This document shows positions 19,001-25,106 of a stretch of DNA of 44,124 bases, piece by piece (the stretch's first letter is position 1; each line of letters opens with the position of its first letter). Under the pieces are notes generated by a model. That model did no database searches. It was given only the letters and a program-made list of their open reading frames with translations, and had not been told where the DNA came from. Where the stretch lies: NCBI RefSeq assembly GCF_016612545.1, contig NZ_JAENRY010000043.1, forward strand, positions 1-44,124, written 5' to 3'. This DNA is from Streptomyces sp. MBT65 (GTDB lineage: Bacteria; Actinomycetota; Actinomycetes; Streptomycetales; Streptomycetaceae). Made by a program: the position numbers and the translations under genes.

Positions 19001-19566
19001 GGGATGCGCAGTCTCTGCGGAAGGAACACAAAGGCGAGGACGGTGAGCCGCAGCTCACTCTGGACAATGCCTACCGTGCGTTGGACGGCGCTCCGGAGGG
19101 GACTCGTGCCCGGGTGATGCCCAAGGAGAACGAGCTCGCGAGCAAGCCAGGAGCCAAGGGGAAAGAGAAGGTCAAGAACGCTGACCTCGAATACCTCGAC
19201 CAGCAGGGTGACATTGTCGGCTACGGGGAGGTCAAGACCATCGGAGAGGCCGACGAGGGGAAGTTCGACGGGCAACTCGACAGTGCCGTCAAGCAGTTGC
19301 GCTGGCGGCAGGACTGGAAGGGCGGCACGGAGGTCAACGAGATCTTCATCCAGGTCCCCGACCTGGCCGATCCTCCGGAGGTCAAGAGCTGGGTCAAGAG
19401 CTACCGGAATGCTCGCAGGGGCGGAGTGAAGTCGATCAGCGGGTATCGTCTGCGGGTCTTCAGCGAAAGCGGCAACAGTCTGGGGACCTTCGATCTGGGC
19501 AATAACGCCGACGAAGGCTATGTCGAGGACCACACCTACCATTCACCGAACGGGTATTCCTACTGA
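13042..19566 (+). CDS. Secreted Rhs/YD-repeat polymorphic toxin with PD-(D/E)XK-like C-terminus
   Basis: A 2174-residue Rhs protein. GTG 13042 follows AGAGGGAGC and opens a signal peptide (LTALTAVISVLVGLTGTAEA, cleavage near residue 44). About 255-850 is an SpvB-like region (NLSLGYDSQSVDGLTSSTNN, DNCWSSDNQL). YD repeats follow (YDALGRITAVF, YDNAGQL, YDKDGRRTAAYD). The Rhs core (about 1737-1868) ends LREYDTQTGRFVSRDP, YDYAANNPVTGSDPTG. Then come a hydrophobic pretoxin stretch (GVGQLLLGAAADGLGGALML), a Gly/Asp/Ser linker (~1965-1985), and a ~190-residue variable domain. There, Asp2048 (ADLEY), Glu2063-x-Lys2065 (YGEVKT) and Gln2085 in a helix match a PD-(D/E)XK nuclease pattern. In this family the shell encapsulates a C-terminal toxin. 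Candidate immunity genes follow. Nuclease activity is inference. Confidence 0.9.
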   Translation: MPRATGSRERTGRRLSPGRPPLRGLTALTAVISVLVGLTGTAEAVTSRPQPGFTQVKPVPVAAVHSHYGPVRHLANSPSPKVTWPSGTAAFATSATTGAAPTATGRAAARTPVASAARLRAGNLPVWLAPSTGLALDHASVRVLPQRSGRSAGVDGVLLQLSGLPRSSHGKVQVGLDYQDFTAAFGADWGSRLRLVKLPDCALTTPRRAACRTQTPVASANSATAQTLSAPLALAENSVVLAATAAPSGGGGDFAATSLKPSGSWQAGGSTDAFTWSYPITGPSVPGGLTPNLSLGYDSQSVDGLTSSTNNQASVVGDGFSLPSNYIERSYGSCHDNPTGATKTWDNCWSSDNQLTLSLNGTTTTLIKDDTTGTLRAQGDSDERVERLTGAVNGAQGGEYFRVTTSNGTQYTFGLNRLPGWASGNATTNSVLTEPVYATDSTQPCYNATWANSWCQQGYRWMLDSVKDTHGDVMSYFYTPITAYYARNLGKTADTPYVRDAVLAKIQYGQRDGSVYSTSPAAQVTFAYNGRCNTSATGCATSTLTTSTASKWPDVPFDLNCASGAACASNSPTFWTENELTGVQTQVLVGSTETNVDSWAFTYSFPATGDATTPSLWLNSVTRTGQDTSAGGSASALAMPQVTFSGTPLSNRVDLTDGYPPITRYRLNTITTESGGIISVGYSAPACASGTPSDAGLNTSLCYPGYWTPTGHTSPMLDWFNKYIVTTVTQQDPTGGGVNDAIVTRYVPVGTAAWHYDDSPLTPTAQRTWDQWRGYGGMKVTTGTAPDPVTETEYTYFRGMDGDTLSGGGTRSATVTDSRGDPPVTDAAQYAGLTYEAILYNGLNSGKVVNDTITAPWSSSATAVHALSGGLPVQKAFLTGQSAVEVFTPLASGATRETETDYTHDSHGRVTKADDKGDVSTANDDLCTTASYADNTSAWIFDLVDETKTVSVTCSATATLPDDAVSDKRVYYDGSGTVGAAPTVGDPTSTEQATSYKGSTPVYSTMSSLTTDVYGRTLTSTDADQRTTTTTYTPTTGAAPTAVASTDPMQQTLSQTYDPLRGLMLTQTTAAGYVTKAQYDALGRITAVFRPGITDATTKYSYALAADKPSSVVTQTLNDDGSYRSSELLMDALLRPRETQIATVDGGRDVTDTVYDTNGWVAKTTAPYYTTGAPSSTLVQAQDGDIPSESGFTYDGAGRKTVATAYALGTATWNTTTVFGGNFTTTVPPKGGVAETSVTDARGRQTDLYQYHAGAAADPVHDSASDYSDTHYTYYPDGHQSGQTDPAGNTWTWTYNLLGDQVAATDPDAGSSSASYDNAGQLQTTTDARGDQATYTYDKDGRRTAAYDTTGNATASAANQVGAWTYDTLKKGYLTSSTSYQLGTGSASVTNAVLAYTGMGEVAASKTTLANLPSNLAALAPSAGYTEAYTYKTTGTLAGQQDPAGGGLPAETVNYGYDQYGQPTSVGSTGTAAWTYVSAIGYDEYGDPLQYSMGPTTGWVDLTLKYDPQTGQPTDAKTTDSTSGTVVDDTAYTWGNSAVSKGAGLLTSTTDSQNGGSVADTQCFGYDWAARLTAAWTATDNCTATPDTGSSTTVGGTNPYWQTWTYAADGQRQTQTDHDTTGNSANDTTTTYHYPTAGSATDQPHTLGSTTATGPAATANTASYHYDASGNTTSIQGGALGDQTLTWNHQNRLDTDTTSAGATSYLYGLDGGLVLRTDPTQATLYLGNEELVENTATKAVTGTRYYSVNGTTVAARSSSGDVQYLIPNRQGTDYLSVDYQTQAVTRRQYLPFGGTRGTAPTSWLGDKGYVGGTTDTATSLINLGLREYDTQTGRFVSRDPQLEATDPSQLTGYDYAANNPVTGSDPTGQSWFSSLSNAVSSFADTAQQVIDRTNGPMAALGVGQLLLGAAADGLGGALMLSGIGALGPGEALIAAGSMLAVSGSATVATAVAAPNIAFAVQNGDGAGGGDDGGGSDGSSAEDSDRDRDAQSLRKEHKGEDGEPQLTLDNAYRALDGAPEGTRARVMPKENELASKPGAKGKEKVKNADLEYLDQQGDIVGYGEVKTIGEADEGKFDGQLDSAVKQLRWRQDWKGGTEVNEIFIQVPDLADPPEVKSWVKSYRNARRGGVKSISGYRLRVFSESGNSLGTFDLGNNADEGYVEDHTYHSPNGYSY

Positions 19567-19601
19567 ACCGCCCAGCGCTGAATGACCTCAGACCGTAATC
19601 C

Positions 19602-19646
19602 GGGGCGGGGCGGACGCGTACCGCGAGGGCGCGTCCGCCCCGCCCC
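19602..19646 (+). terminator. 17-bp hairpin between toxin stop and immunity start
   Basis: GGGGCGGGGCGGACGCG (19602-19618) pairs perfectly with CGCGTCCGCCCCGCCCC (19630-19646) around an 11-nt loop. It begins 36 nt after the Rhs stop and ends 19 nt before the TTG of the immunity gene. It may attenuate read-through, or separate a stable immunity mRNA from the long toxin transcript. There is no T run. The equivalent stem is decayed in the downstream duplicate. Confidence 0.65.
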
Positions 19647-19665
19647 TGTCCGAAAGGCGCCTTTC

Positions 19666-20343
19666 TTGTCCTCGATGCTTTACCGACTGCGCGAGTCCTT
19701 CCCTGACGCGCCGAATGCGCTGGCACGGGCGCGGGAGATCTCGCGCGAACTGGCCGACTGGACATCCTGCCCCACGCCCCGGATGGAGCCGGTCACCACA
19801 GCCGAGCAATACGCCTACGCCCTCTCCGCCTTCGACACCGCCCGCATCTACGGGAACCAGGCAGAACCCGGCGTCAGACCCTGCCTGGACGAACTGCGGC
19901 GCCGCACCGTCGTCACGTTCGACAACGAAGAGCCGAACTCCTCGTTCGCCGGCTACGCGATACTCCGCCCCGATCTGATCGACCTCTGGCCGCTGCCCGA
20001 GAAACTGACTCTCACTCTGGATTCGACCTCGCCCTTCGGCGATCCCTACAGCGAGCCCGACCCCGACTGCACCGAGGAGGAACTGAATGACATGGTTTCC
20101 GTCCTCGGACTGCTGTCTCTGAACGTGGACTGGGACTGCGGCTGGCGCGGCCTGTCCGAGTCCAAGGACTGCGGTGTACAACTCTGTCTGAACAGTGTCT
20201 GGACGCGGCAGATCGCCGTGCCGTCGCCCGGCGAGTTCGGCGTCTGGATCTCCCTCGGCAACCGCATCGCCTGGACGACTGCGGGCGAGAACTGGCGTCG
20301 CGACTGCGGACTTCCGCTGGGCGAACCCCAGCAAGGCTGGTGA
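19666..20343 (+). CDS. Candidate immunity protein of the Rhs toxin (copy 1), unknown family
   Basis: A 225-residue, acidic, soluble protein with no signal peptide that I do not recognise. TTG 19666 is chosen because GAAAGG stands 8 nt before it, and the paralogue at 20744 has the same ribosome site, spacing and TTG followed by SS-x-LYR. A longer frame from 19582 would have to start inside the intergenic hairpin region. The best-conserved half is C-terminal: VSVLG, WDC-x-WRGL, ESKDCGV, LCLNSVW, PSPGEFGVWISLG, WRRD. Position directly after the variable toxin domain, small size and acidity fit a cognate immunity protein that neutralises leaked toxin in the cytoplasm. The function is inferred from context only. 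Confidence 0.8.
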   Translation: MSSMLYRLRESFPDAPNALARAREISRELADWTSCPTPRMEPVTTAEQYAYALSAFDTARIYGNQAEPGVRPCLDELRRRTVVTFDNEEPNSSFAGYAILRPDLIDLWPLPEKLTLTLDSTSPFGDPYSEPDPDCTEEELNDMVSVLGLLSLNVDWDCGWRGLSESKDCGVQLCLNSVWTRQIAVPSPGEFGVWISLGNRIAWTTAGENWRRDCGLPLGEPQQGW

Positions 20344-20505
20344 CGTGGACGCCCGGAGCCCTACGCCCCGGTGGAGGCGAGGCGCGCGGGGTGACGCCAG
20401 GGTGGGGCGGAACACGTGGGCGAAGCAATGGAGGTTGGGCAGACTGCCCGGCGGTCCTCCCCGGCGACCGGCAGGCAGGTGCCGGTCAGCAGCCAGCCGG
20501 CCTCG
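20344..20505. other. Intergenic stretch with no supported gene
   Basis: First part of the 400-nt space between the two immunity paralogues. No intact gene, RNA or clear repeat is seen. On the minus strand, 20447-20510 can be read as LTEAGWLLTG, vaguely resembling a reading just after copy 2; too weak to annotate as a gene remnant. Confidence 0.5.
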
Positions 20506-20640
20506 GTGAGCTCAGGGTTTCCCTCCGCGGGTCTGCACGAAAGCGCCGACAGTCTGGGCGACCTCGACCTCGGTAGCAACGCCGACCAAGGCCATGTCGA
20601 GGTACATACCTGCTGTTCGCTGAGCAGTTGCTCCTGCTGA
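20506..20640 (+). pseudogene. Remnant of a second Rhs toxin C-terminal tail
   Basis: From about 20544 the codons read ESADSLGDLDLG, SNADQG, HVEVHT and end at TGA 20638-20640. This lines up without gaps with the last 33 residues of the Rhs protein (ESGNSLGTFDLG, NNADEG, YVEDHT): 18 of 33 residues are identical and the stop is in the same place, with several Tyr to Cys changes (TAC to TGC). Similarity continues upstream to about 20506 with small indels, then vanishes, so no catalytic part remains. The leader that follows (to 20743) also resembles the one after the intact toxin. It is the trace of a duplicated toxin-immunity unit. A short open frame from 20416 runs through it, but expression is doubtful. 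Confidence 0.8.
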
Positions 20641-20743
20641 GCCACTGGCTACCGCTGTCTGACTTCAGGCTGTGGTCCGGGATGGAGGCGGATGCGTACC
20701 GTGAGGACGAGTCCTCCCTGGCCCTGTTCGAAAGGCGCGCTCT

Positions 20744-21415
20744 TTGTCCTCGACGCTCTACCGAGTACGCGAACCCCTCCCCGACGCGGTGAGCGCGCTG
20801 TCGCGGGCGCGGGCGATCATGCGTGACCTGGCCGAGTGGACCGCCCCTCCGTGGCCCCGAGTGGACGACATCACGACCGCGGAGCAATTCGCGTACGCAC
20901 TCGGCACCTTCGCCACCGCCCGGTTCGGTGCGGACCGCGAACCCCACGGCGTGTCGTTTCTGAACGAACTGCGGCGCCGCGATGTCGTCACCCTCGATAC
21001 GGAGCAGCTGAAGTCCTACATCTCGGGCGACGTGCGGCTCCGCCCCGACCTGGTCGATCTCTGGCCCCTGCCCGAAGGAGTGGGCCTCGTTCTGGCCACG
21101 ACTCCGCCCTTCGGCACCCCCGACAGCGAGCCCGAGGACGATGCCACGGAAGACGAACTGGACCGGATGGTCTCGGTGCTCGGGCCGCTGTCCCTGGACG
21201 TCAAATGGGACTGCGCCTGGCGCGGTCTGCCCGAGTCCAAGGACTGCGGTGTGCTGCTCTGCCTGAACAGCGTCTGGGTGCCGCAACACGTCGAGCCGTC
21301 CCCGGGCGAGTTCGGTGTCTGGATCTCCCTCGGCTCCCGGGTCGCGTGGACGCCCGAGAGCGAAGTCTGGCGCCGCGACTCGGGACTCCTGCTGGGCGAA
21401 GCGCAGCAGGAGTGA
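20744..21415 (+). CDS. Candidate immunity protein (copy 2), paralogue of the preceding one
   Basis: A 223-residue protein aligning over its whole length with copy 1, roughly 60 percent identical by eye. Shared blocks include TTAEQ-x-AYAL, ELRRR-x-VVT-x-D, RPDL-x-DLWPLPE, ESKDCGV, CLNSVW, PSPGEFGVWISLG and WRRD. The start is TTG, 8 nt after GAAAGG, as in copy 1. It follows the decayed toxin tail rather than an intact toxin. The frame is uninterrupted, so it has probably been kept, perhaps as an orphan immunity gene protecting against kin that carry a related toxin variant. Unknown family; the role is inferred. Confidence 0.8.
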   Translation: MSSTLYRVREPLPDAVSALSRARAIMRDLAEWTAPPWPRVDDITTAEQFAYALGTFATARFGADREPHGVSFLNELRRRDVVTLDTEQLKSYISGDVRLRPDLVDLWPLPEGVGLVLATTPPFGTPDSEPEDDATEDELDRMVSVLGPLSLDVKWDCAWRGLPESKDCGVLLCLNSVWVPQHVEPSPGEFGVWISLGSRVAWTPESEVWRRDSGLLLGEAQQE

Positions 21416-21635
21416 CCCGGACGTGACAAGCGCTATGTCGTCGTCACCACCGACACCATCACCGGCCAGGTTGACCCCGGTCCCGTACGCGTAGCCCGCC
21501 TCGGTCACGTCCGCCGATCCGTGCCACTGCCTTGTCCGGAGCTGACCCAGTGCAGCCATTGCGCTCCCCTTGGTTCGCATGGTCGGCACGCAGTCGGGCC
21601 CGGGAGTCGGCATGTTGGGTATTTGCGGATTCAGA
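21416..21635. other. Intergenic stretch with no supported gene
   Basis: Between the second immunity paralogue and the operator cluster before the first GH87 gene. Both strands are open for short distances, but nothing has a ribosome site or recognisable product. The minus strand reads VTEAGYAYGTGVNLAGDG near 21434-21510, not recognised. GC content falls towards the right end. Confidence 0.5.
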
Positions 21636-21675
21636 GCAAGTTACTTGCAATCACTTGCGCAATTCATTCTTTAAT
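21636..21675. promoter_or_regulatory. TTGC-rich operator cluster and possible promoter of the GH87 locus
   Basis: GCAAGT-T-ACTTGC (21636-21648) is a perfect 6-bp inverted repeat, overlapped by TTGCAA (21645-21650) and followed by TTGCGCAA (21655-21662), an 8-nt palindrome. ACTTGC occurs twice directly, 10 nt apart, and once inverted. LacI-family regulators of alpha-glucan use in streptomycetes (MalR) bind CTTGCA-type repeats, so a MalR-like site is plausible. TTTAAT at 21670-21675 could be a -10. The region is AT-rich for this genome. Confidence 0.5.
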
Positions 21676-21753
21676 TCATCGGAATCTAGCGGGCTCGATG
21701 AGGTCTCTGTACGGTCGGGGCGCCGGCTCCCCCACTCCCTGAAGGAGCATCAG

Positions 21754-24700
21754 ATGCCGACGATCCCCAGACCCCGGCGACTGGCGGTGGCCGTCGTCGC
21801 CGCGGTGGCTGCACTGTGCGTGTCCGCCTTACCGGCCGCCGCCCTACAGGGGGCGCCGCGGTCCACCGCGCAGAAGGCGCAAGTGGCCGCGAGCGCGGCG
21901 GTGGGCGCGACGACGCCCTTCTCCGTCTACGAGGCCGAAGGCGGAACCCCGGCCGGAGGAGCGGTCGTCCGGTCGCTGGCCTCGGCGCCGACGACGCAGT
22001 ACTCGAGCGCTGCCCTGGAGGCCTCGGGTCACTCCTACGTGCACCTGGACGGCACGGGTCAGTCGGTGCAGTGGACGAACACCACCGGGCAGCCGATCTC
22101 CTTCCTCAACATCCGCGCGAGCATTCCCGATTCGGCGTCCGGCGGTGGTGTCACCGGGACACTGAACCTGTACGTCAACGGAGTGTTCCGGCAGGCCCTG
22201 AACCTCAACTCGAAGCAGAGCTGGGTGTACGAGGGCAACGGAAACTACAACACGAGCGACGACCAGAACCCGGCCGACGGTGACCCGAGGGTCTTCTGGG
22301 ACGAGTCGCACACCTTCGTCACCGGGTCCCCGATCCCGGCGGGCGCCACGTTCTCGCTGCGCAAGGACACCGACAACAGCGCGTCCTTCTACGACGTGGA
22401 CTCAGTCGACGTGGAGAACCCGCCAGCGCCGAAGACACAGCCCAACGACTCGATCTCCATTGCGAGTTGCGGTGCCGTGGCGGACAACGCCCCGACCAAC
22501 GGCGCGGCCGACAGCCAGTCGGTGGACAGCCGGGCCGCCATCCAGACCTGCATCGACCAGGCGCAGGAGCAGGGAAAGATCCTGTGGATCCCGCCGGGCA
22601 CCTTCTATGTGAAGGGCACCGCCGGACTGAACGCGCAGGGCATCACCATCGTGGGCGCGGGCCTCTGGTACAGCACGGTCTACCGTGACGTCCCGGTCCC
22701 CAACAGCACACCCCTGGCAGCCCTGTTCGACCTGACCTCCTGCACGGTGCGTGACTTCCACATCGACGCCAACGCCGTCAGCCGGAGCACCATCGGCGGG
22801 GACGGCGGCGCGATGGACACCACCGGCACCGACTGGCTGGCCGACGGCATCTGGACCCAGCACACCATGTCCGGCTTCTGGGCCTCGGGCGCCGGCGGCA
22901 CGGTGAGGAACAGCAGGCTGACGTCGATCTGGGCGGACGGGATCAACGTCAACAACGTCTCGCTGGGCGCCGACACCGGCAACAACCTGACCGTCACCGA
23001 CAACTTCGTGCGCGGCACCGGCGACGACGCGATCGCCATCAACTCGGTGAACTACAACACCAACGGCGACGGTTCCCAGACCTTCTACCACCCGATGACC
23101 GACGTCACCGTCCGCCACAACACCTCGATCGCACCCTGGGGCGGCAAGGGCGTCGGCATCTACGGCGGCAGCGGCCACCTGGTCGAGGACAACTACGTCA
23201 GCGACACGGCCCGTTACATCGGTCTGGGCGCCGGACGCTTCGGTGTCAACGGCAGCGACCTGCTGTCCGCGACCGTGACCGGCAACACCGTGGTCCGTTC
23301 CGGAGGCAACGCCTACAGCCAGGGCCAACCCGCGCTGCACATCGGCAACGGCGGCGACGGACAGAACGTAGGGACCGTCGACAAGGTCACGGTCACCGGC
23401 AACACCGTCACCGACTCCCTCTACGACGGGATCGCCTTCTCCACCTCCACCAACACCCTGCTTCAGGACAACACGGTCAACAGCCCCGGCCGCAACGGCA
23501 TTTCGATCGCGCCGCCGTTCTACCCCGCGCCCACCGGCTCCGCGACGATCACTGGCAACACGGTCACCGCGCTCGACCCCGGCACCTCGCCCTACGTCAA
23601 CAACTCCACCGGTTTCGTTGCTACGTTGAGCGACAACCACTGGCCGCCGCCCGCACCCGAAGGCCCCTACGGCGGCACCCCGGCCGCCGTGCCCGGCACG
23701 GTGCAGGCGGAGAACTACGACACCGGCGGCCAAGGGGTCGCGTACAACGTCACCTCCGTCAACGGCAACGCCAACTCCTACCGCGCCGACGGCGTGGACC
23801 TGGACAACACCGCGGACACGGGCGGGGGTTACAACCTGGGCTGGACCGGCGCCGGACAGTGGTTCCGCTACACGGTCGACGTCGCCACGGCCGGCACCTA
23901 CACCCTCGACCTGCGGATCGCCGCCCCGTCCGCGGTGCCGGGCGCGCTGCACCTGGCGGACGCCTCCGGTACGAACCTCACCGGAGCCGTCGACCTGCCC
24001 GCCACCGGCGACTGGCAGACCTGGGGCACCGCCACCACCCACGTCACATTGCCCGCGGGCCGACAGGTTCTGACGCTCCATCAGGACAGCGGCGGTTGGA
24101 ACATCAACCACCTCACCCTCGCGGCGGGGAGCGACTCACCGCAGGCCACCCTCACCACGTCCCCCGGCTCGCTCGCCTTCGCCGGCCAGACGGTGAACAC
24201 GACCAGCGCCGCACAGACCGTCACCGTCACCAACTCCGGTACCGCCACTGCCTCGTTCACCGGAGCTGCCGCCGGTGGTGACTTCGCGCAGACCAACACC
24301 TGCGGTACCTCGCTGGCCGCCGGCGCGCACTGCACGGTCTCCGTCACGTTCACGCCCACCGTCTCCGGCACCCGCACCGCCACCCTCACCCTGACCGGCA
24401 ACCAGTCCAACAGTCCCACCACGGTGGCCCTTTCGGGCACCGGCACCGCGGACACCGGCACGAACCTCGCCGCCGGCAAGCCCACCAGCGAGTCCGGCCA
24501 CACCGACGTATACCCGTCGTCGAACGTCACGGACGGAAACCAGGGTTCCTACTGGGAGAGCGCCAACAACGCGTTCCCGCAGTGGGTCCAGGTCGATCTG
24601 GGCTCGGCCCGGAGCGCCTCCCGCGTGGTGCTGCAACTGCCCGCCGCGTGGGGCGCCCGCACCCAGACCCTGGCCCTCGGCGGCAGCACCGACGGCACCG

Positions 24701-24870
24701 CCTTCACCACCCTGAAGCCCTCGGCCGCCCACACCTTCGACCCGGGCACCAAGAACACCGTCACGCTCACCTTCCCCGCCACCGCGCAGCGCTACTACCG
24801 CGTCACCGTCACCGCCAACAACGGGTGGCCCGCGGGCCAGATCTCCGAGTTCCAGATCTGGGCCGCCTGA
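21754..24870 (+). CDS. GH87-type alpha-1,3-glucanase (mycodextranase), copy 1
   Basis: A 1038-residue secreted enzyme. ATG 21754 follows GAAGGAG; the signal peptide spans residues 1 to about 30. Residues 55-220 form a carbohydrate-binding beta-sandwich (SVYEAEGGTPAGGA, SVQWTN). Residues 230-645 form a right-handed beta-helix with Asn-rich turns, the GH87 fold. Asp395 in WADGIN and the pair Asp424-Asp425 in GTGDDAIA match the aspartates used by GH87 enzymes. Then come a CBM6-like module (VQAENYDTGGQGV, 645-791), a choice-of-anchor D/SPD-2 domain (794-900) and an F5/8 type C domain (903-1038). GH87 hydrolyses alpha-1,3-glucan of fungal walls or biofilms. First of three hydrolase genes in a row. 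Confidence 0.85.
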   Translation: MPTIPRPRRLAVAVVAAVAALCVSALPAAALQGAPRSTAQKAQVAASAAVGATTPFSVYEAEGGTPAGGAVVRSLASAPTTQYSSAALEASGHSYVHLDGTGQSVQWTNTTGQPISFLNIRASIPDSASGGGVTGTLNLYVNGVFRQALNLNSKQSWVYEGNGNYNTSDDQNPADGDPRVFWDESHTFVTGSPIPAGATFSLRKDTDNSASFYDVDSVDVENPPAPKTQPNDSISIASCGAVADNAPTNGAADSQSVDSRAAIQTCIDQAQEQGKILWIPPGTFYVKGTAGLNAQGITIVGAGLWYSTVYRDVPVPNSTPLAALFDLTSCTVRDFHIDANAVSRSTIGGDGGAMDTTGTDWLADGIWTQHTMSGFWASGAGGTVRNSRLTSIWADGINVNNVSLGADTGNNLTVTDNFVRGTGDDAIAINSVNYNTNGDGSQTFYHPMTDVTVRHNTSIAPWGGKGVGIYGGSGHLVEDNYVSDTARYIGLGAGRFGVNGSDLLSATVTGNTVVRSGGNAYSQGQPALHIGNGGDGQNVGTVDKVTVTGNTVTDSLYDGIAFSTSTNTLLQDNTVNSPGRNGISIAPPFYPAPTGSATITGNTVTALDPGTSPYVNNSTGFVATLSDNHWPPPAPEGPYGGTPAAVPGTVQAENYDTGGQGVAYNVTSVNGNANSYRADGVDLDNTADTGGGYNLGWTGAGQWFRYTVDVATAGTYTLDLRIAAPSAVPGALHLADASGTNLTGAVDLPATGDWQTWGTATTHVTLPAGRQVLTLHQDSGGWNINHLTLAAGSDSPQATLTTSPGSLAFAGQTVNTTSAAQTVTVTNSGTATASFTGAAAGGDFAQTNTCGTSLAAGAHCTVSVTFTPTVSGTRTATLTLTGNQSNSPTTVALSGTGTADTGTNLAAGKPTSESGHTDVYPSSNVTDGNQGSYWESANNAFPQWVQVDLGSARSASRVVLQLPAAWGARTQTLALGGSTDGTAFTTLKPSAAHTFDPGTKNTVTLTFPATAQRYYRVTVTANNGWPAGQISEFQIWAA

Positions 24871-24885
24871 CCCCACCCGCCCCAC

Positions 24886-24916
24886 GGTGCCGCCGGACGC
24901 TCCGTCCGGCGGCACC
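24886..24916 (+). terminator. Hairpin terminator after GH87 copy 1
   Basis: A perfect 14-bp stem, GGTGCCGCCGGACG / CGTCCGGCGGCACC, with a 3-nt loop, 16 nt after the stop. Its outer 11 bp are identical to the hairpin after GH87 copy 2. Confidence 0.85.
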
Positions 24917-24963
24917 CTCGTGTCCGCGAGCGATTGAGATCTTGCGGGCCTCATTTTTGTTTG

Positions 24964-24998
24964 TTGCAAAGCTCTGTCTACTTATTGCGTGATCATGC
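24964..24998 (+). promoter_or_regulatory. Possible promoter and TTGC elements before GH87 copy 2
   Basis: An AT-rich stretch contains TTGCAA (24964-24969) and TTGCGT (24985-24990), echoing the TTGC elements before copy 1 but about two helical turns apart rather than one. TTATTG and TATTAC with a 17-nt spacer are a possible -35/-10 pair. The gene thus probably has its own, similarly regulated promoter. Confidence 0.35.
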
Positions 24999-25106
24999 CA
25001 AGGATATTACGGTCCCTCTTGCATCGTCGCCACCCCCTGTCTCCCCCTCCCTTCCCGGCGGTGCCAACGGAATAGTTCCGGCATTTCGTTACTGAAGGAG
25101 TGGCAC

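Noticed and set aside
13792..19560. A CRISPR or tandem-repeat array in the Thr/Tyr/Gly-rich Rhs region
   Set aside because: The periodicity is that of YD-repeat codons in one open frame; the DNA repeats are not exact and there are no spacers.
20416..20640. A 74-codon small protein gene
   Set aside because: Its second half is the decayed toxin tail and its first half resembles nothing; better explained as a pseudogene fragment with a chance open frame.
20447..21510. Two minus-strand readings (LTEAGWLLTG and VTEAGYAYGTG) after the two immunity genes, as remnants of a duplicated gene
   Set aside because: The similarity is only a few residues long, and neither has a start, ribosome site or known family.
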